64,000 nucleotides of DNA from an uncultured Bacteroidales bacterium (lineage in GTDB: Bacteria > Bacteroidota > Bacteroidia > Bacteroidales > UBA932): positions 3,124 to 67,123 of the forward strand of contig CAKUPC010000004.1 in NCBI GenBank assembly GCA_934675095.1, in the 5' to 3' direction. Below, one piece after another: positions 17,680 through 27,804 of the stretch; the first letter of the stretch is position 1, and each line of letters begins with the position of its first letter. Position numbers and translations under genes: made by a program. Below the pieces are notes generated by a model that worked only from the letters and a program-made list of their open reading frames with translations, had not been told where the DNA came from and searched no databases.

Positions 17680-20520
17680 ATGAGTAAGTGTAGGTTAATC
17701 TCAATGGCGGTGATTGCCGCCGCTGCCTGTGTCAGCACATCAGTTGAGGCTGCCCCCCCCAAGAAGGCATTCACAATAAATGGTGAGGTGGTGTCCGCCT
17801 CGGGCGGAGCGCCTGTCGATTTCGCGTCGGTAGTCGTGACCCCGTCGCAGCTCTATGCGATGACGGACAGCGAAGGACGCTTTTCAATAGGAGAAATACC
17901 GGCGGGGACAGTCACGGTCAGCGTGCAGTTCTACGGGATGGAAGAGAAGGACACGACTTTCCGCGCTTCTGCGGGGGAGGTCGTGAGCCTGAGGCTCAAG
18001 ATGAAGGAGACTTCGTTCAGGCTCGACGACGTCGTGGTCGTGGCGACCGGGAACAAGGCCGGGAGCAGCACCGCGTCCAACATCTCGCGCCAGGCCATGG
18101 ACCATATGCAGACCAGTTCGCTGGCGGACGCGATGGCACTGCTGCCGGGGGTGGCGATAACCAACCCGAACCTTTCCGGGGCGCAGTCACTCACAATCAG
18201 GACGGCAGATCCGATTATTGTCGGAGAGACCCCGAGTTCCGCCTCAGTGATGAACAGCCTCGGCACGGCCGTCATCGTCGATGGCGCCCCTATGTCCAAC
18301 AACGCGAACCTTCAGGCACTCAGCCCGGTCATGAGCGGAAGCGCCGGCGACGAAAGCCGATCCGGCACACCGGCAAGAGGAATGGACGTGAGGTCGCTCT
18401 CGACAGACAATGTCGAATCAATAGAAGTCATACGAGGCATCCCTTCGGCAGAATACGGAGACCTGACATCCGGCGCGGTGATTGTCAAGTCGAAGGCCGG
18501 GAAGTCTCCGCTCACGGTGCGGTTCAAGACCAACCCGAACATCTATCAGGCGTCCGCCGGAAAGGGATTCTCCCTCGGGAAGAAGGCCGGAGACCTCAAC
18601 ATTTCCGGAGACTACGCCTACAGCCGGAACTCACTGACAAAAAGTCATGCGTTCTACCAGCGTGCCAGCGCCAAGGCACTCTGGACGGTGATGGCCGGCG
18701 ACAGGGTCAGCGAGACGACATCCCTCACCATGAGCTTCGGACGCGACCGCAGCAAGCTCAACCCGGACGACGCTTCCTCAAGGAGGCAGTCCTACGCCAA
18801 CGACCTCGGCATAGCGTTCAACACCAACGGCCGGGCATCCATAAACGGCAGCTGGCTGCGCAGCGTCAACTGGCTGGTTTCGGGAAGCCTGAACAACAAG
18901 AAATCCCACTTTGAGGACACCGCAATCAACGCGATGAACCTCTACTCAAAGTCAATGACAAGCGGGGAGGTCTATAGCAACATCGCCGGAGGACAGATAT
19001 ATGACGCGGACGGCAACCTCATCACCAACGTGCCGGAGGGCAGTCCCGTCAATGGCGTGGTGCTGCCGTACAGCTACCTCTACAGATACGACATCTACGG
19101 CAAGGAAGTCAACGCCTTTGCCAAGGTCAACGCCGACTTCGCGCACAGCTGGGGAGGAGTGAACGAGAGGCTGCTCGTGGGAGCGGACTTCAAGACGGAC
19201 GGCAACCTCGGAAGGGGCTCGGTCTATGACGAGGACTACCCTCCGTTCCGCAACATCAACAACGCCGAGTCCGGCTACAGGGCAAGGCCGTACTACGAAA
19301 TCCCGTTCATCAACCAGTTCGGGCTCTACGCCGAGAACTACTTCAACTGGAATTTCGCGGACAGGGCACTCAATGTCGTCGCCGGCGTGCGCTACGACAA
19401 CGTTAACGGTCTCAGTTCCGTCGCTCCGCGAATCAACGCCTCTCTGGACATATTCCCGTGGGCAACCGTGCGCGGAGGATACGGACTCACGTCGAAGGCT
19501 CCGACCTCATATTACCTCTACCCGAACAAGTCCTACCACGACTACATCCTCTACAACGGAATGCAGGCCGACCTTCCGGAGAACGAGCAGCTGCTCATAG
19601 CGAAGACCGACATCTATGACGCGACGAACCCGGATCTTGAAATCGCCGTGAACCGCAAGGCCGAACTGGGACTTGACTTCAACTTCGGAGGACACTACAG
19701 AATCAGCGTGACGGCCTACGACGAGCGGATGGACAACGGCTACGGCTACGGCACCGACATCAGCTCATTCATCTGGTATCAGGCGACGACATACGAGGTC
19801 GATCACAAGGATGAGGGACAGCGCCCGGTGCTGAAGGAGGGTACTACCTACAACCTGTTCTACACGGTCTATAAGCCGCTGAACAACGTGAAGTCGCGCA
19901 ACAGCGGAGTGGAGTACGAGATTGACCTCGGCAGGTTCGACGCAATCAGGACATCGTTCTACATCAACGGAGCATGGATGCGCAGCTCAAGTACGAACAA
20001 TGGCTATTCGTTCGGGACACGAGTAAAGACCGGAACTCCGGAGAAGAACATCGGCATCTACGAAAAGGAGCTCAGGAAGAACTGTTCTGAAGTGCTGAAC
20101 ACCACTCTGAGAGTAACTCACAACATCCCTAAGGTTGGGCTCGCCGTGACGCTCACAGGGCAGGTGAACTGGTACAGCAAGTACTGGACGGAGTACGGGA
20201 ACGACACTATGTTCATCAAATACATCTCACGCAAGGACGGTCAGGTGCATGACTTCGACCCTGCGCTCAAGGGCGACGAGGAGTTCTCCTATATGTTCCC
20301 GACACTCAACGACAACAGGTTCATCGCGGAAAAATATTTCCCTACCCTGCTCTTCAACCTCAACGTGAGCAAGGAAATCGGGGAAATCTTCACGGCGTCG
20401 TTCTATGTGAACAATATGTTCAACAGCCGACCGCTCTACAAATCGAAGCGTGACGGAAGCTACGACGAACTGGGCATTCCTATCTTCTTCGGATTCGAGT
20501 TCAAGGTGGCAATCAAATAG
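17680..20520 (+). CDS. TonB-dependent outer-membrane receptor
   Basis: TonB-dependent importer, 946 aa, not of the SusC subtype: it is shorter and has no SusD partner. A signal peptide (to about residue 25, SVEAAPP) is followed by a carboxypeptidase-regulatory-like domain (about 30-110; FTINGEVVSASGG), a LDDVVVVATG TonB-box-like stretch, a plug domain (about 130-270) and a beta-barrel ending FFGFEFKVAIK. It heads a seven-gene operon whose last gene is a HmuY-like lipoprotein. By analogy with HmuR-HmuY this suggests heme or another metal-related ligand. I do not see the FRAP/NPNL motifs of classic hemoglobin receptors, so the ligand is inferred from context only. Confidence 0.9.
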   Translation: MSKCRLISMAVIAAAACVSTSVEAAPPKKAFTINGEVVSASGGAPVDFASVVVTPSQLYAMTDSEGRFSIGEIPAGTVTVSVQFYGMEEKDTTFRASAGEVVSLRLKMKETSFRLDDVVVVATGNKAGSSTASNISRQAMDHMQTSSLADAMALLPGVAITNPNLSGAQSLTIRTADPIIVGETPSSASVMNSLGTAVIVDGAPMSNNANLQALSPVMSGSAGDESRSGTPARGMDVRSLSTDNVESIEVIRGIPSAEYGDLTSGAVIVKSKAGKSPLTVRFKTNPNIYQASAGKGFSLGKKAGDLNISGDYAYSRNSLTKSHAFYQRASAKALWTVMAGDRVSETTSLTMSFGRDRSKLNPDDASSRRQSYANDLGIAFNTNGRASINGSWLRSVNWLVSGSLNNKKSHFEDTAINAMNLYSKSMTSGEVYSNIAGGQIYDADGNLITNVPEGSPVNGVVLPYSYLYRYDIYGKEVNAFAKVNADFAHSWGGVNERLLVGADFKTDGNLGRGSVYDEDYPPFRNINNAESGYRARPYYEIPFINQFGLYAENYFNWNFADRALNVVAGVRYDNVNGLSSVAPRINASLDIFPWATVRGGYGLTSKAPTSYYLYPNKSYHDYILYNGMQADLPENEQLLIAKTDIYDATNPDLEIAVNRKAELGLDFNFGGHYRISVTAYDERMDNGYGYGTDISSFIWYQATTYEVDHKDEGQRPVLKEGTTYNLFYTVYKPLNNVKSRNSGVEYEIDLGRFDAIRTSFYINGAWMRSSSTNNGYSFGTRVKTGTPEKNIGIYEKELRKNCSEVLNTTLRVTHNIPKVGLAVTLTGQVNWYSKYWTEYGNDTMFIKYISRKDGQVHDFDPALKGDEEFSYMFPTLNDNRFIAEKYFPTLLFNLNVSKEIGEIFTASFYVNNMFNSRPLYKSKRDGSYDELGIPIFFGFEFKVAIK

Positions 20521-20559
20521 GCAAAGTTTTAATTATTATCGGTTAAATATCATTAAGTT

Positions 20560-21849
20560 ATGAAACATTCAGCAATCGCCGTATTGGCATTTGCGGTTCT
20601 GGCGGCAGTGGGTTGCCAGAAGACCGGGACGAAAACCATCAGCGTCAACGTGAAGATTGACGAGGCCAAGCTTGAGGCTGCAGGAGTGCCTGCGCCTGAA
20701 AGCTATGATGTTAAACTTTCAAACTTCTCGACCGGAGCGGTCGTCGAGGTTCAGACGGAGAACGGGATAGCAACGGCAGAGGGAATCGTGCCGGGAGTCT
20801 ATAGCGTGACTGCCAGCGGTGCGCAGGTGGTAGGCGGCTTCAACTACACCATTGCGGGCGCAAACAGCAACGTGAGCCTGCTCAACGACAATGACGAGGT
20901 GACTGTAGCCGTCGAGGCCGTCAAGGAAGCGGCGCTCGTTTTCAAGGAGATTTACTACACGGGATGCAGTTTCCCGAACATAGACCCTGCTACCGGCAAG
21001 CCGATAATAGATGAGGAGACAGGGCAGGAGGCGACAAGCACCTATTTCCGCGACCAGTTCTACGAGATTTACAACAACAGCACCGAGGTGGTATATGCTG
21101 ACAGCCTGTGCATCTGCACTACCATCTACGCCAGCGATTTCACCGACAACCTCGTGTATCAGTGGCCGATAAAGAATCCGGATCAGTATGTGTTCACCGG
21201 TAAGATATGGCAGATTCCGGGGGACGGTACAAAATATCCGATACAGCCGGGCGAGTCAATCGTTATAGCACAATGGGGAACGAACCATAAGGCAAAGACT
21301 CTCACGGACGGTCATTCTCCGGTGGATTTGAGCGGAGCCGAGTTCGAAGCGCTGGAGAAAGAAGGGACGACATGGGACGGAATAGTGCTGACGGACAACA
21401 ATGCAATAAATATGGCTATGGCCGTCAATGCCTCAGGGTACAACACCCCGCAATGGCTTACTCCTGTCGGAGGCGCAAGATACGTCCTCTTCAGACCGGC
21501 CCATAAACTCAAGAATGAGGATTTCCTGACACCGACAAACGACGATTATGGCGCGTCAAACGCCCGTGAAGTACCGATTGCGGAAGTCATCGACGCAGTC
21601 CAGTCAGTCGATGGCGAGACAGGCATGAACCTGCTCGGTCTGCCTACCGTGCTTGACGCCGGCGGAATATGGTGCTCAGGCTCTTATGTCGGGGAAAGCA
21701 TCGCGAGAAAAATCAAGGAGACCCGCGAGGACGGCACAATCGTATATCAGGACACCAACAACACGACAAATGACTTCGAGGTCAAGACCGACCCGCAGGT
21801 CAGGAGGAACGGTGCGAAGGTTCCGTCTTGGAATACTTGGATTAAGTAA
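20560..21849 (+). CDS. DUF4876-type lipoprotein
   Basis: Predicted envelope lipoprotein of 429 aa. The signal MKHSAIAVLAFAVLAAVGC ends at Cys19. I recognise it as DUF4876-like from the overall pattern: an N-terminal Ig-like segment (about 25-120) followed by a YFRDQFYEIYNNSTEVVYADSL-type region and a block around QPGESIVIAQWGTNHK that resembles lamin-tail-like beta-folds. No biochemical function is established for the family as far as I know. It lies 39 bp after the TonB receptor and 44 bp before the beta-barrel gene, so it is probably a surface accessory subunit of this uptake system. Confidence 0.7.
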   Translation: MKHSAIAVLAFAVLAAVGCQKTGTKTISVNVKIDEAKLEAAGVPAPESYDVKLSNFSTGAVVEVQTENGIATAEGIVPGVYSVTASGAQVVGGFNYTIAGANSNVSLLNDNDEVTVAVEAVKEAALVFKEIYYTGCSFPNIDPATGKPIIDEETGQEATSTYFRDQFYEIYNNSTEVVYADSLCICTTIYASDFTDNLVYQWPIKNPDQYVFTGKIWQIPGDGTKYPIQPGESIVIAQWGTNHKAKTLTDGHSPVDLSGAEFEALEKEGTTWDGIVLTDNNAINMAMAVNASGYNTPQWLTPVGGARYVLFRPAHKLKNEDFLTPTNDDYGASNAREVPIAEVIDAVQSVDGETGMNLLGLPTVLDAGGIWCSGSYVGESIARKIKETREDGTIVYQDTNNTTNDFEVKTDPQVRRNGAKVPSWNTWIK

Positions 21850-21866
21850 CATTAATATTTGGAAGT

Positions 21867-21893
21867 ATTTTCGAGGATAGATTTCTTTTTGAA
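21867..21893 (+). repeat. Partial copy of the 13.9-kb palindromic element
   Basis: 27 bp matching 13927-13953 with 25 identities (core ATAGATTTCTTTT). It lies immediately upstream of the DUF6850 gene ATG and fills most of that intergenic gap. Confidence 0.65.
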
Positions 21894-23435
21894 ATGAAGA
21901 GAATTATCGCAATATCCGCCATACTCGTCTGTCTGGGCGCATTAACTGCCCGGGCAGGCGAGCCGGCGGGCACGGCAAGGAACATGGTCCTGAAAGAGAC
22001 GGCCGAACGCAATGCCCTTTGGGCAGGAAGTTCCTCAGCAGCCGGTCTGGCATTCACGCCCTATGGAATATTCAACAGTCTCGACCTCAGCTATGACGGA
22101 GGATTCGGGGAGTTCCGGAAAAACGGGGTCGGAAAGACGACTTCGGAGATTTCCCTGAACACGTCCGGATCGGCGTACATCGGGAAGTTCCTTGCTACGG
22201 GAGGGTTCTCTTTCAGAAACATCTTCGACCGCGACGCGCTCTACAACGTGCTGATGTACGAGCTTGAGGACAACATGCCCTACTACCCGATTGACGACAA
22301 GTCCAGCGGATGGAACAGGCAGGAGTACCTGCTGAACGCGGGACTGTCCTCCCCCGTGCTCTGGGACAGGGTGGCGTTCGGTCTGAATTTCGACTACACG
22401 ACGAAGGTGGGCGCGAAGCAGCTCGACCCGCGCGGGGAGACCTACAGGTACAGCGTGAAGGTCACCCCGTCGGTGGCGGTGCGTCTCGGGAGGAGCATCC
22501 TGGGCATCAGCGGGTTCTACACCAACGGATTCGAGAGGGCCGAGGTCTCCAACAATAACAACTGGAAAGACCCGAAGGTGTGGGAGCACCGGGGACTCGG
22601 CGAAAGCACCCAGAACAAGGTCGGAGGAAACGACGGCATGAAGGCTCACACCTACCGCACCCACCGCTACGGCGGGGCGCTTCAGTACTCGCTCGGGGAA
22701 GTCCTTTTCATCGAGACCGGATTTGAGCACCGCACGACCCTCGGAATCGAGAATCCGGAGCTGCCGAAGAAGCTCGGCTCCATCAGCGAGAATGACATCA
22801 CGCTCAACGCGGCATGGCTTTTCGGAAAGGGCAAGTCCGACAAGCTTTCCCTCGACGCGCTGTGCAGCCTCACGGACGGAATTGAGTATGTCCAGAAGCT
22901 GAACACGGCGGCCTACCAGCAGGAGTGGATGGTCCTCAGCACCAACGAGATGTCCTCCTTCACCGGAATCAGCGCGAAGCTCGGATATGACCACCTTTTC
23001 GGTGCGGCCGACCCGAGGGGCTACAGCTGGAAGGTCGGCGCCGAGGCGAGCTTCGACCTGTTCGACCAGAGCTACCTCTCCCCCGCCTCGACTTCCAACA
23101 CGATGAGGGTCTATGGAGGAGTGCTCGCAGACAAGCATTTCAGGATGCGTAAGTCATCGCTGGTTCTGGGTCTGCAAGCGGGCTATGCCGCAGGACTCGG
23201 CGCAGGGTATAACTGCCTGAGCACGAAGATTTACGACACGCCCGAGGCCATGCTCAACGATCAGGCCAACTGGCTGAACGCAAGCTTCCTGAAGGCCGGC
23301 GGGCGCATTGACTGGACAATCCGTGAAGGCAGGAAGGTCAGCTGGACGCTCGGCGCGAGAGCCGACTACATCCGGGCCGTGGCACTCGGCAAGGACAGGA
23401 CGGTATGCTCCGCATCATTCGGAATACTATTTTAA
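21894..23435 (+). CDS. Outer-membrane beta-barrel protein, DUF6850-like
   Basis: Predicted outer-membrane protein of 513 aa with a signal peptide (cleavage near ALTARA, about residue 21). It consists of alternating beta-strands and ends in aromatic-terminated CSASFGILF, typical of outer-membrane barrels. I assign it to the DUF6850 type mainly because of its place behind a TonB receptor and DUF4876 lipoprotein, a recurrent trio in Bacteroidales, so the name is tentative. It could be a porin-like partner or a secretion pore for the proteases encoded next. The start at 21894 directly follows the repeat fragment; the stop is 8 bp before the first gingipain-like gene. Confidence 0.68.
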   Translation: MKRIIAISAILVCLGALTARAGEPAGTARNMVLKETAERNALWAGSSSAAGLAFTPYGIFNSLDLSYDGGFGEFRKNGVGKTTSEISLNTSGSAYIGKFLATGGFSFRNIFDRDALYNVLMYELEDNMPYYPIDDKSSGWNRQEYLLNAGLSSPVLWDRVAFGLNFDYTTKVGAKQLDPRGETYRYSVKVTPSVAVRLGRSILGISGFYTNGFERAEVSNNNNWKDPKVWEHRGLGESTQNKVGGNDGMKAHTYRTHRYGGALQYSLGEVLFIETGFEHRTTLGIENPELPKKLGSISENDITLNAAWLFGKGKSDKLSLDALCSLTDGIEYVQKLNTAAYQQEWMVLSTNEMSSFTGISAKLGYDHLFGAADPRGYSWKVGAEASFDLFDQSYLSPASTSNTMRVYGGVLADKHFRMRKSSLVLGLQAGYAAGLGAGYNCLSTKIYDTPEAMLNDQANWLNASFLKAGGRIDWTIREGRKVSWTLGARADYIRAVALGKDRTVCSASFGILF

Positions 23436-23443
23436 AAATTTAT

Positions 23444-25615
23444 ATGTCAAACAGGATATTACTGACTTATGCCGCAATACTCCTCTCCGCCTCCGCCGCC
23501 CCGGCACAGCCGCACTCGTTTGCGGTCGTCACCGACGCCGGAACGCTGAAGAACTGCGGCCCGGCAATAGAGGCATATCGAAAGTCCGTCTGTTCAGACG
23601 GACTTGACGCGTTTATTGCAGCCAAGGACTGGGCAAGTCCGGACGAGCTGAGGGACAGCCTCATTCACTATCACAAGACAAAGGCTCTCGAAGGGGCGGT
23701 GTTCATCGGCGACATCCCGATTGCAATGGTCACCGGTGCACAGCACCTCACCTCCGCGTTCAAGATGGACGAGGGAGGGAGATGGCCGATGAGGGACTGC
23801 TCCGTGCCGTCGGACAGGTTCTACGACGATTTCGACCTAAAGTTCAGGAGCCTCGGACGCGACAGCGTGGAGACAAACTTTTTCTACTACTCTCTCGCAC
23901 CCGACTCGCCGCAGCATATCGGCTGCGACATCTACACCGGCCGCATCAAGTCTTCGGAGAAAAGGGGCGACAAGTACGGGGAAATCTCCCGCTACCTGCT
24001 CAAGGCGGCCGCTGCCAAGTCGCAGCGGAACAGGCTCGATCATCTGATGTCGTACAGCGGGAGCGGCTCGTTCTCGAACAGCCTCACGGCGTGGAAGGAC
24101 GAGACCATAACCCTCCACGAGCAGATTCCCGAGGCATTCACAAGCTCTGACGGGGCGAAGTTCTATGTCTTTGCGATGTACCCGAATATGAAGGACATCC
24201 TTCTGAAGGAAATCGTGCGCGACGAACTCGACCTCGCGATTTTCCACGAGCACGGTGTCCCGGAAAGACAGTATGTCACGGACACGCCGCACCCGGACGA
24301 GATGGACGGCTACTACAAGGACGCGAGATACCGCATCCGGCAGCAGATAAGGAGCGCGGTCGAAAGGGGGAAGGACGCGGAGGAGGTGAAGGCAGGGATT
24401 GTCGGGAAATATGGCCTCACCCGTGAATGGGTCGATGACTGGGCAGACCCGAAGCTTGCCGTCGAGGACTCGCTCTACGACGCGGCTACGGGAATAATGC
24501 TCGACGACATCGCGGAAACCGCCCCGAACGTGTGCGTGACCATATTCGACGCCTGCTACAACGGAGATTTCAGGGAGGACGACTGCATAGCCTCGCGCTA
24601 CATCTTCTCCGGCGGCAAGGCGCTCGTCGGCATAGGCAACTCCGTGAATGTCCTTCAGGACAAGTCGTCGTCCGACCTTCTCGGAATGCTCGCGCAGGGC
24701 TACAGGGTCGGGGAATGGATGCAGCAGGTCAATATCCTCGAATCCCACATACTCGGCGACCCGACGTTCCGTTTCACGGCAGCGGAGGGCGCGGTCCGTC
24801 CGGACCTTGGAAACACAAGCTGCCGCTACTGGCTGAAATACACCGGAGAGAAATACCCCTGCGACATCAGGGGACTCGCGCTCCATAAACTCTTCTCGCT
24901 GGGCTACAAGGACATGAGCCCGCTCCTTTTCAGGACATGGCAGGAGTCCGGCGAATATATGCTCCGCCTCCAGTGCCTCCACCTGCTCGCCCACTATGCG
25001 GGCGGAAACTACGAAAAGGTTCTGAAGGACGGCGCCGACGACCCGTACGAGTTCATACGCCGCAAGTCGGCCTACTACATGGGCAAGGTCGGCACGCCGG
25101 AGATGGCCGACGCGCTTGCGGAACTCTACCTCCGCGACTACAACTCGCTGCGCGTGGCGCATAATGTCGGTTTTGTCTGCGCCCATTTCCCTGACAGCCT
25201 GTTCCTCAAGGACTTCGATAGGAAATTTGCGGAGGCCGGATGGATTTACGACCGCGAAAGGTTCCGGGAGAAGGCCGAAAGGCAGTTCAGACAGTCTTTC
25301 TCAATAGAGTCGGCGACAGGCAAGGCTCTTGATGACCGTTCCGACAGGTTCAGGGAGTTCTACATCAGCGGGATGAGGAACCAGCCTTATCCGCAGTATG
25401 CCGGGAAGCTGCTTGAAATTGTCCGCGACGCCGACGAGAGCGAGGCGACGAGGATTCAGTGCGCCGAAGTGCTCGGATGGTTCGTGAGGGCATGGAACAG
25501 GAAGGAGATAATCTGCGGGATTGATGTTTATCTGAATTCGGAGAATGAGATTCCGGCTGCCGTAAGGGAGGAACTTGTGAAGACGAGAAGCCGTCTTGCA
25601 TATTACACTAAGTGA
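23444..25615 (+). CDS. Gingipain-like (C25/clan CD) secreted cysteine protease homologue, copy 1
   Basis: Secreted protein of 723 aa. ATG 23444 was chosen because it gives a clean signal peptide (MSNRILLTYAAILLSASAAPAQ); the longer frame from 23405 overlaps the preceding gene. The first half resembles the caspase/gingipain fold: AVVTDAGTL strand, VFIGDIPIAMV, SDRFYDDFD, then His268 or His270 in FHEHG, Cys371 in FDACYNG, and LGDPTFRF. These fit a His-Cys dyad. About 100 residues separate His and Cys, much more than in gingipains, owing to an inserted helical stretch (about 272-365). The second half (about 470-720) looks like HEAT-type helical repeats. No type IX C-terminal sorting domain is evident. 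Activity is inferred, not shown. Confidence 0.72.
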   Translation: MSNRILLTYAAILLSASAAPAQPHSFAVVTDAGTLKNCGPAIEAYRKSVCSDGLDAFIAAKDWASPDELRDSLIHYHKTKALEGAVFIGDIPIAMVTGAQHLTSAFKMDEGGRWPMRDCSVPSDRFYDDFDLKFRSLGRDSVETNFFYYSLAPDSPQHIGCDIYTGRIKSSEKRGDKYGEISRYLLKAAAAKSQRNRLDHLMSYSGSGSFSNSLTAWKDETITLHEQIPEAFTSSDGAKFYVFAMYPNMKDILLKEIVRDELDLAIFHEHGVPERQYVTDTPHPDEMDGYYKDARYRIRQQIRSAVERGKDAEEVKAGIVGKYGLTREWVDDWADPKLAVEDSLYDAATGIMLDDIAETAPNVCVTIFDACYNGDFREDDCIASRYIFSGGKALVGIGNSVNVLQDKSSSDLLGMLAQGYRVGEWMQQVNILESHILGDPTFRFTAAEGAVRPDLGNTSCRYWLKYTGEKYPCDIRGLALHKLFSLGYKDMSPLLFRTWQESGEYMLRLQCLHLLAHYAGGNYEKVLKDGADDPYEFIRRKSAYYMGKVGTPEMADALAELYLRDYNSLRVAHNVGFVCAHFPDSLFLKDFDRKFAEAGWIYDRERFREKAERQFRQSFSIESATGKALDDRSDRFREFYISGMRNQPYPQYAGKLLEIVRDADESEATRIQCAEVLGWFVRAWNRKEIICGIDVYLNSENEIPAAVREELVKTRSRLAYYTK

Positions 25616-25659
25616 GAACACTCAATCTGAGCCAAATTATTTCTTTCACATTTCTAAAC

Positions 25660-27804
25660 ATGGACATGATACAGAAATTTTCAAAGACAATTCTTGCGGC
25701 GGTTCTCCTCTGCGGCATCACGCTTCCGTCGGCGGCGCAGGTCACCGTAGAGAAGTGCGGAGTGAAGTCTCCGACGTCGTTCGCCATATTCACAGACAGC
25801 CGGACGCTGGCCGAGTGCCGCGACGAGTTCCATGCCTACAAGACCGTTCTTGAGGAAGAGGGACTCGGAACTTACATCGTGAGCGCTGACTGGGCCGGTC
25901 CCGATGAGGTCAAGGCTGAGATTCTGTCCCTCGCGGCAGGAAAGCCCAAACTGGAGGGAGTGGTTTTCGCCGGGGACATCCCCATTGTGAAAGTCCGTCA
26001 GGGACAGCATCTTACGACCGCGTTCAAGATGAACGAGGAGACTTGGCCGATGGCAGAGTCTTCCGTCGCGTCAGACCGTTTCTACGACGATTTTGACCTC
26101 CGCTTCGACTACATCCGCCGCGACACTGTGGATACCGACGTGTTCTACTACCGCCTTTCGGAAGAGGGTGCGCAGCATCTGCGACCGGACATCTACTCGG
26201 CGAGAATGAAGGTCCCCGGGGTGATGAAGGGAGACAAATATGAGACGATGAGAAAATATCTCCGCAAGGTGGTGAAGGCCCACAGGGAGAGCAATATTCT
26301 CGACGACATCACATATTTCGCGGGACACGGATATAACTCCGACTGCCTTACGATATGGCGTCAGAAGCCCGTGGTTTTCAGGGAATATTTTCCGTATGCG
26401 TTCGACAGGGCGTCGCACGGCCGTTTCCTCAATTTCCGCGAGGACCGTCAGATGAAATGGAATCTTCTCGGCGAAGTTGCGCGGGAGGACGTGGATCTCT
26501 TCGTCTTCAGCGAACACGGGGCGTATGACACACAGTATATCAATGAGACCAAGGTCGCCACGAATCTTGACGAGGACATAGATTTCCTGAAGAGGACGGT
26601 CGCCGAGACATACAAATACTACGAGGGCCGTGGATATGGTGAGGATTTTCTCCATGAAGCGGTGGATTCGGCATATCGTCTTCCGAGAAGCGTAGTCTCC
26701 GATTCGGCTCTTGCCGCATACGCGGTTGCGGATTCCGTCGAGTTTGCCGGCGCGAACATATTCCTTGACGACATAATGAAGGGGCACAGCAACGCACGGA
26801 TGATTGTGTTCAATGCCTGCTACAACGGTTCGTTCCATAATCCGGATGGATATGTGGCGGGATGTCATGTATTCGGCGACGGAGACTGCGTGGTCGCGCA
26901 GGGCAACACCGTGAACGTGCTTCAGGACAAGTGGGAAGACAAGCTGATGGGCTATCTCTCAATCGGAGAGAGGGTCGGGATGTGGCAGAAGGAAGTTCCG
27001 TATCTTGAATCACACCTCATCGGTGACCCGACATTCAGGTTCGCGCCGCACGACAAGGTAGAGAAGAAGATGTGCGGGAAACTGCACCATGACCTCGTGT
27101 TCAACGAAGATGTTCCGTCCGTCTGGGAGAAATACACGCATTCCGGCAATTCCCTGCTGCGCTGTGCCGGAATCACGCACCTCGGCTACATAGACGCGAG
27201 GAAAGCCCACGCAAGGGCGGCGGAGATGATGTCAGACCCGTCGTGGACCGTGAGGATTCACGCATTCAATGTTCTCGCTGCGGATCCGTCTCCGGATTTC
27301 GCCGGAATTGTGCGGGCGGGACTGCACGACATCTATGAACTTGTGGCACGCGGTTCAGTGAAAATGGCGGCGGCTCTTGGAGACACGACTCTCGTGGCCG
27401 ACGTCAGGGCATTCAGCGAGGCTCATCCTGAGATGGTGAGGGCGTCGGGCTATGCCGCCGAGGATGCCGTCGCGATACTCACGAATGCCGGACACTACGG
27501 AAAGAGCGTCGTCGGGGCCGCGGACAGGACCAGACCGGCGGGGAGAAGGGTGAACGACATCAGGACATTCAGGAACGCGAGGAGCGTCTATGCAGTTGAC
27601 ACGTTGCTCGGGATAGCCGGGGACGCATCCGACGACAGCTATGTCCGCACGGTGGCCTGCGAGACACTCGGATGGTACGGGCAGTCGGTTTGTCGCGAAA
27701 GGATAATCGCGGCGCTTTCGGAAGTGCTTAAAAACGAGACTGATGCGCCCGAAAGCGTGGTCAGGGAGATAAGGAAAACGATAAAGAGACTGAGATGGGA
27801 GTAG
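25660..27804 (+). CDS. Gingipain-like (C25/clan CD) secreted cysteine protease homologue, copy 2
   Basis: Paralogue of the preceding gene, 714 aa from ATG 25660, which gives the signal MDMIQKFSKTILAAVLLCG to LPSAAQ; the frame is open from 25612. It has the same layout: FAIFTDSRTL, VVFAGDIPIVKV, SDRFYDDFDL, His286 in FSEHGAYD, Cys387 in FNACYNGSF, LIGDPTFRF, then a helical-repeat half. The residue before Glu is Ser here and His in copy 1, so only the second His (His286) is conserved, making it the likely catalytic histidine. The insert between His and Cys again spans about 100 residues. The two copies differ throughout, so this is an old duplication. The stop overlaps the start of the papain-like gene by 10 bp. 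Confidence 0.72.
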   Translation: MDMIQKFSKTILAAVLLCGITLPSAAQVTVEKCGVKSPTSFAIFTDSRTLAECRDEFHAYKTVLEEEGLGTYIVSADWAGPDEVKAEILSLAAGKPKLEGVVFAGDIPIVKVRQGQHLTTAFKMNEETWPMAESSVASDRFYDDFDLRFDYIRRDTVDTDVFYYRLSEEGAQHLRPDIYSARMKVPGVMKGDKYETMRKYLRKVVKAHRESNILDDITYFAGHGYNSDCLTIWRQKPVVFREYFPYAFDRASHGRFLNFREDRQMKWNLLGEVAREDVDLFVFSEHGAYDTQYINETKVATNLDEDIDFLKRTVAETYKYYEGRGYGEDFLHEAVDSAYRLPRSVVSDSALAAYAVADSVEFAGANIFLDDIMKGHSNARMIVFNACYNGSFHNPDGYVAGCHVFGDGDCVVAQGNTVNVLQDKWEDKLMGYLSIGERVGMWQKEVPYLESHLIGDPTFRFAPHDKVEKKMCGKLHHDLVFNEDVPSVWEKYTHSGNSLLRCAGITHLGYIDARKAHARAAEMMSDPSWTVRIHAFNVLAADPSPDFAGIVRAGLHDIYELVARGSVKMAAALGDTTLVADVRAFSEAHPEMVRASGYAAEDAVAILTNAGHYGKSVVGAADRTRPAGRRVNDIRTFRNARSVYAVDTLLGIAGDASDDSYVRTVACETLGWYGQSVCRERIIAALSEVLKNETDAPESVVREIRKTIKRLRWE

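Noticed and set aside
17680..20520. Classic HmuR-type hemoglobin receptor
   Set aside because: I did not find the FRAP and NPNL motifs, so only a general TonB receptor call is made; the heme link rests on gene context.
22035..23138. 367-aa antisense ORF over the DUF6850 gene
   Set aside because: Shadow of the beta-barrel gene; no signal peptide or domain.
23837..25186. 449-aa antisense ORF over the first gingipain-like gene
   Set aside because: Shadow; the plus strand carries the signal peptide and catalytic motifs.
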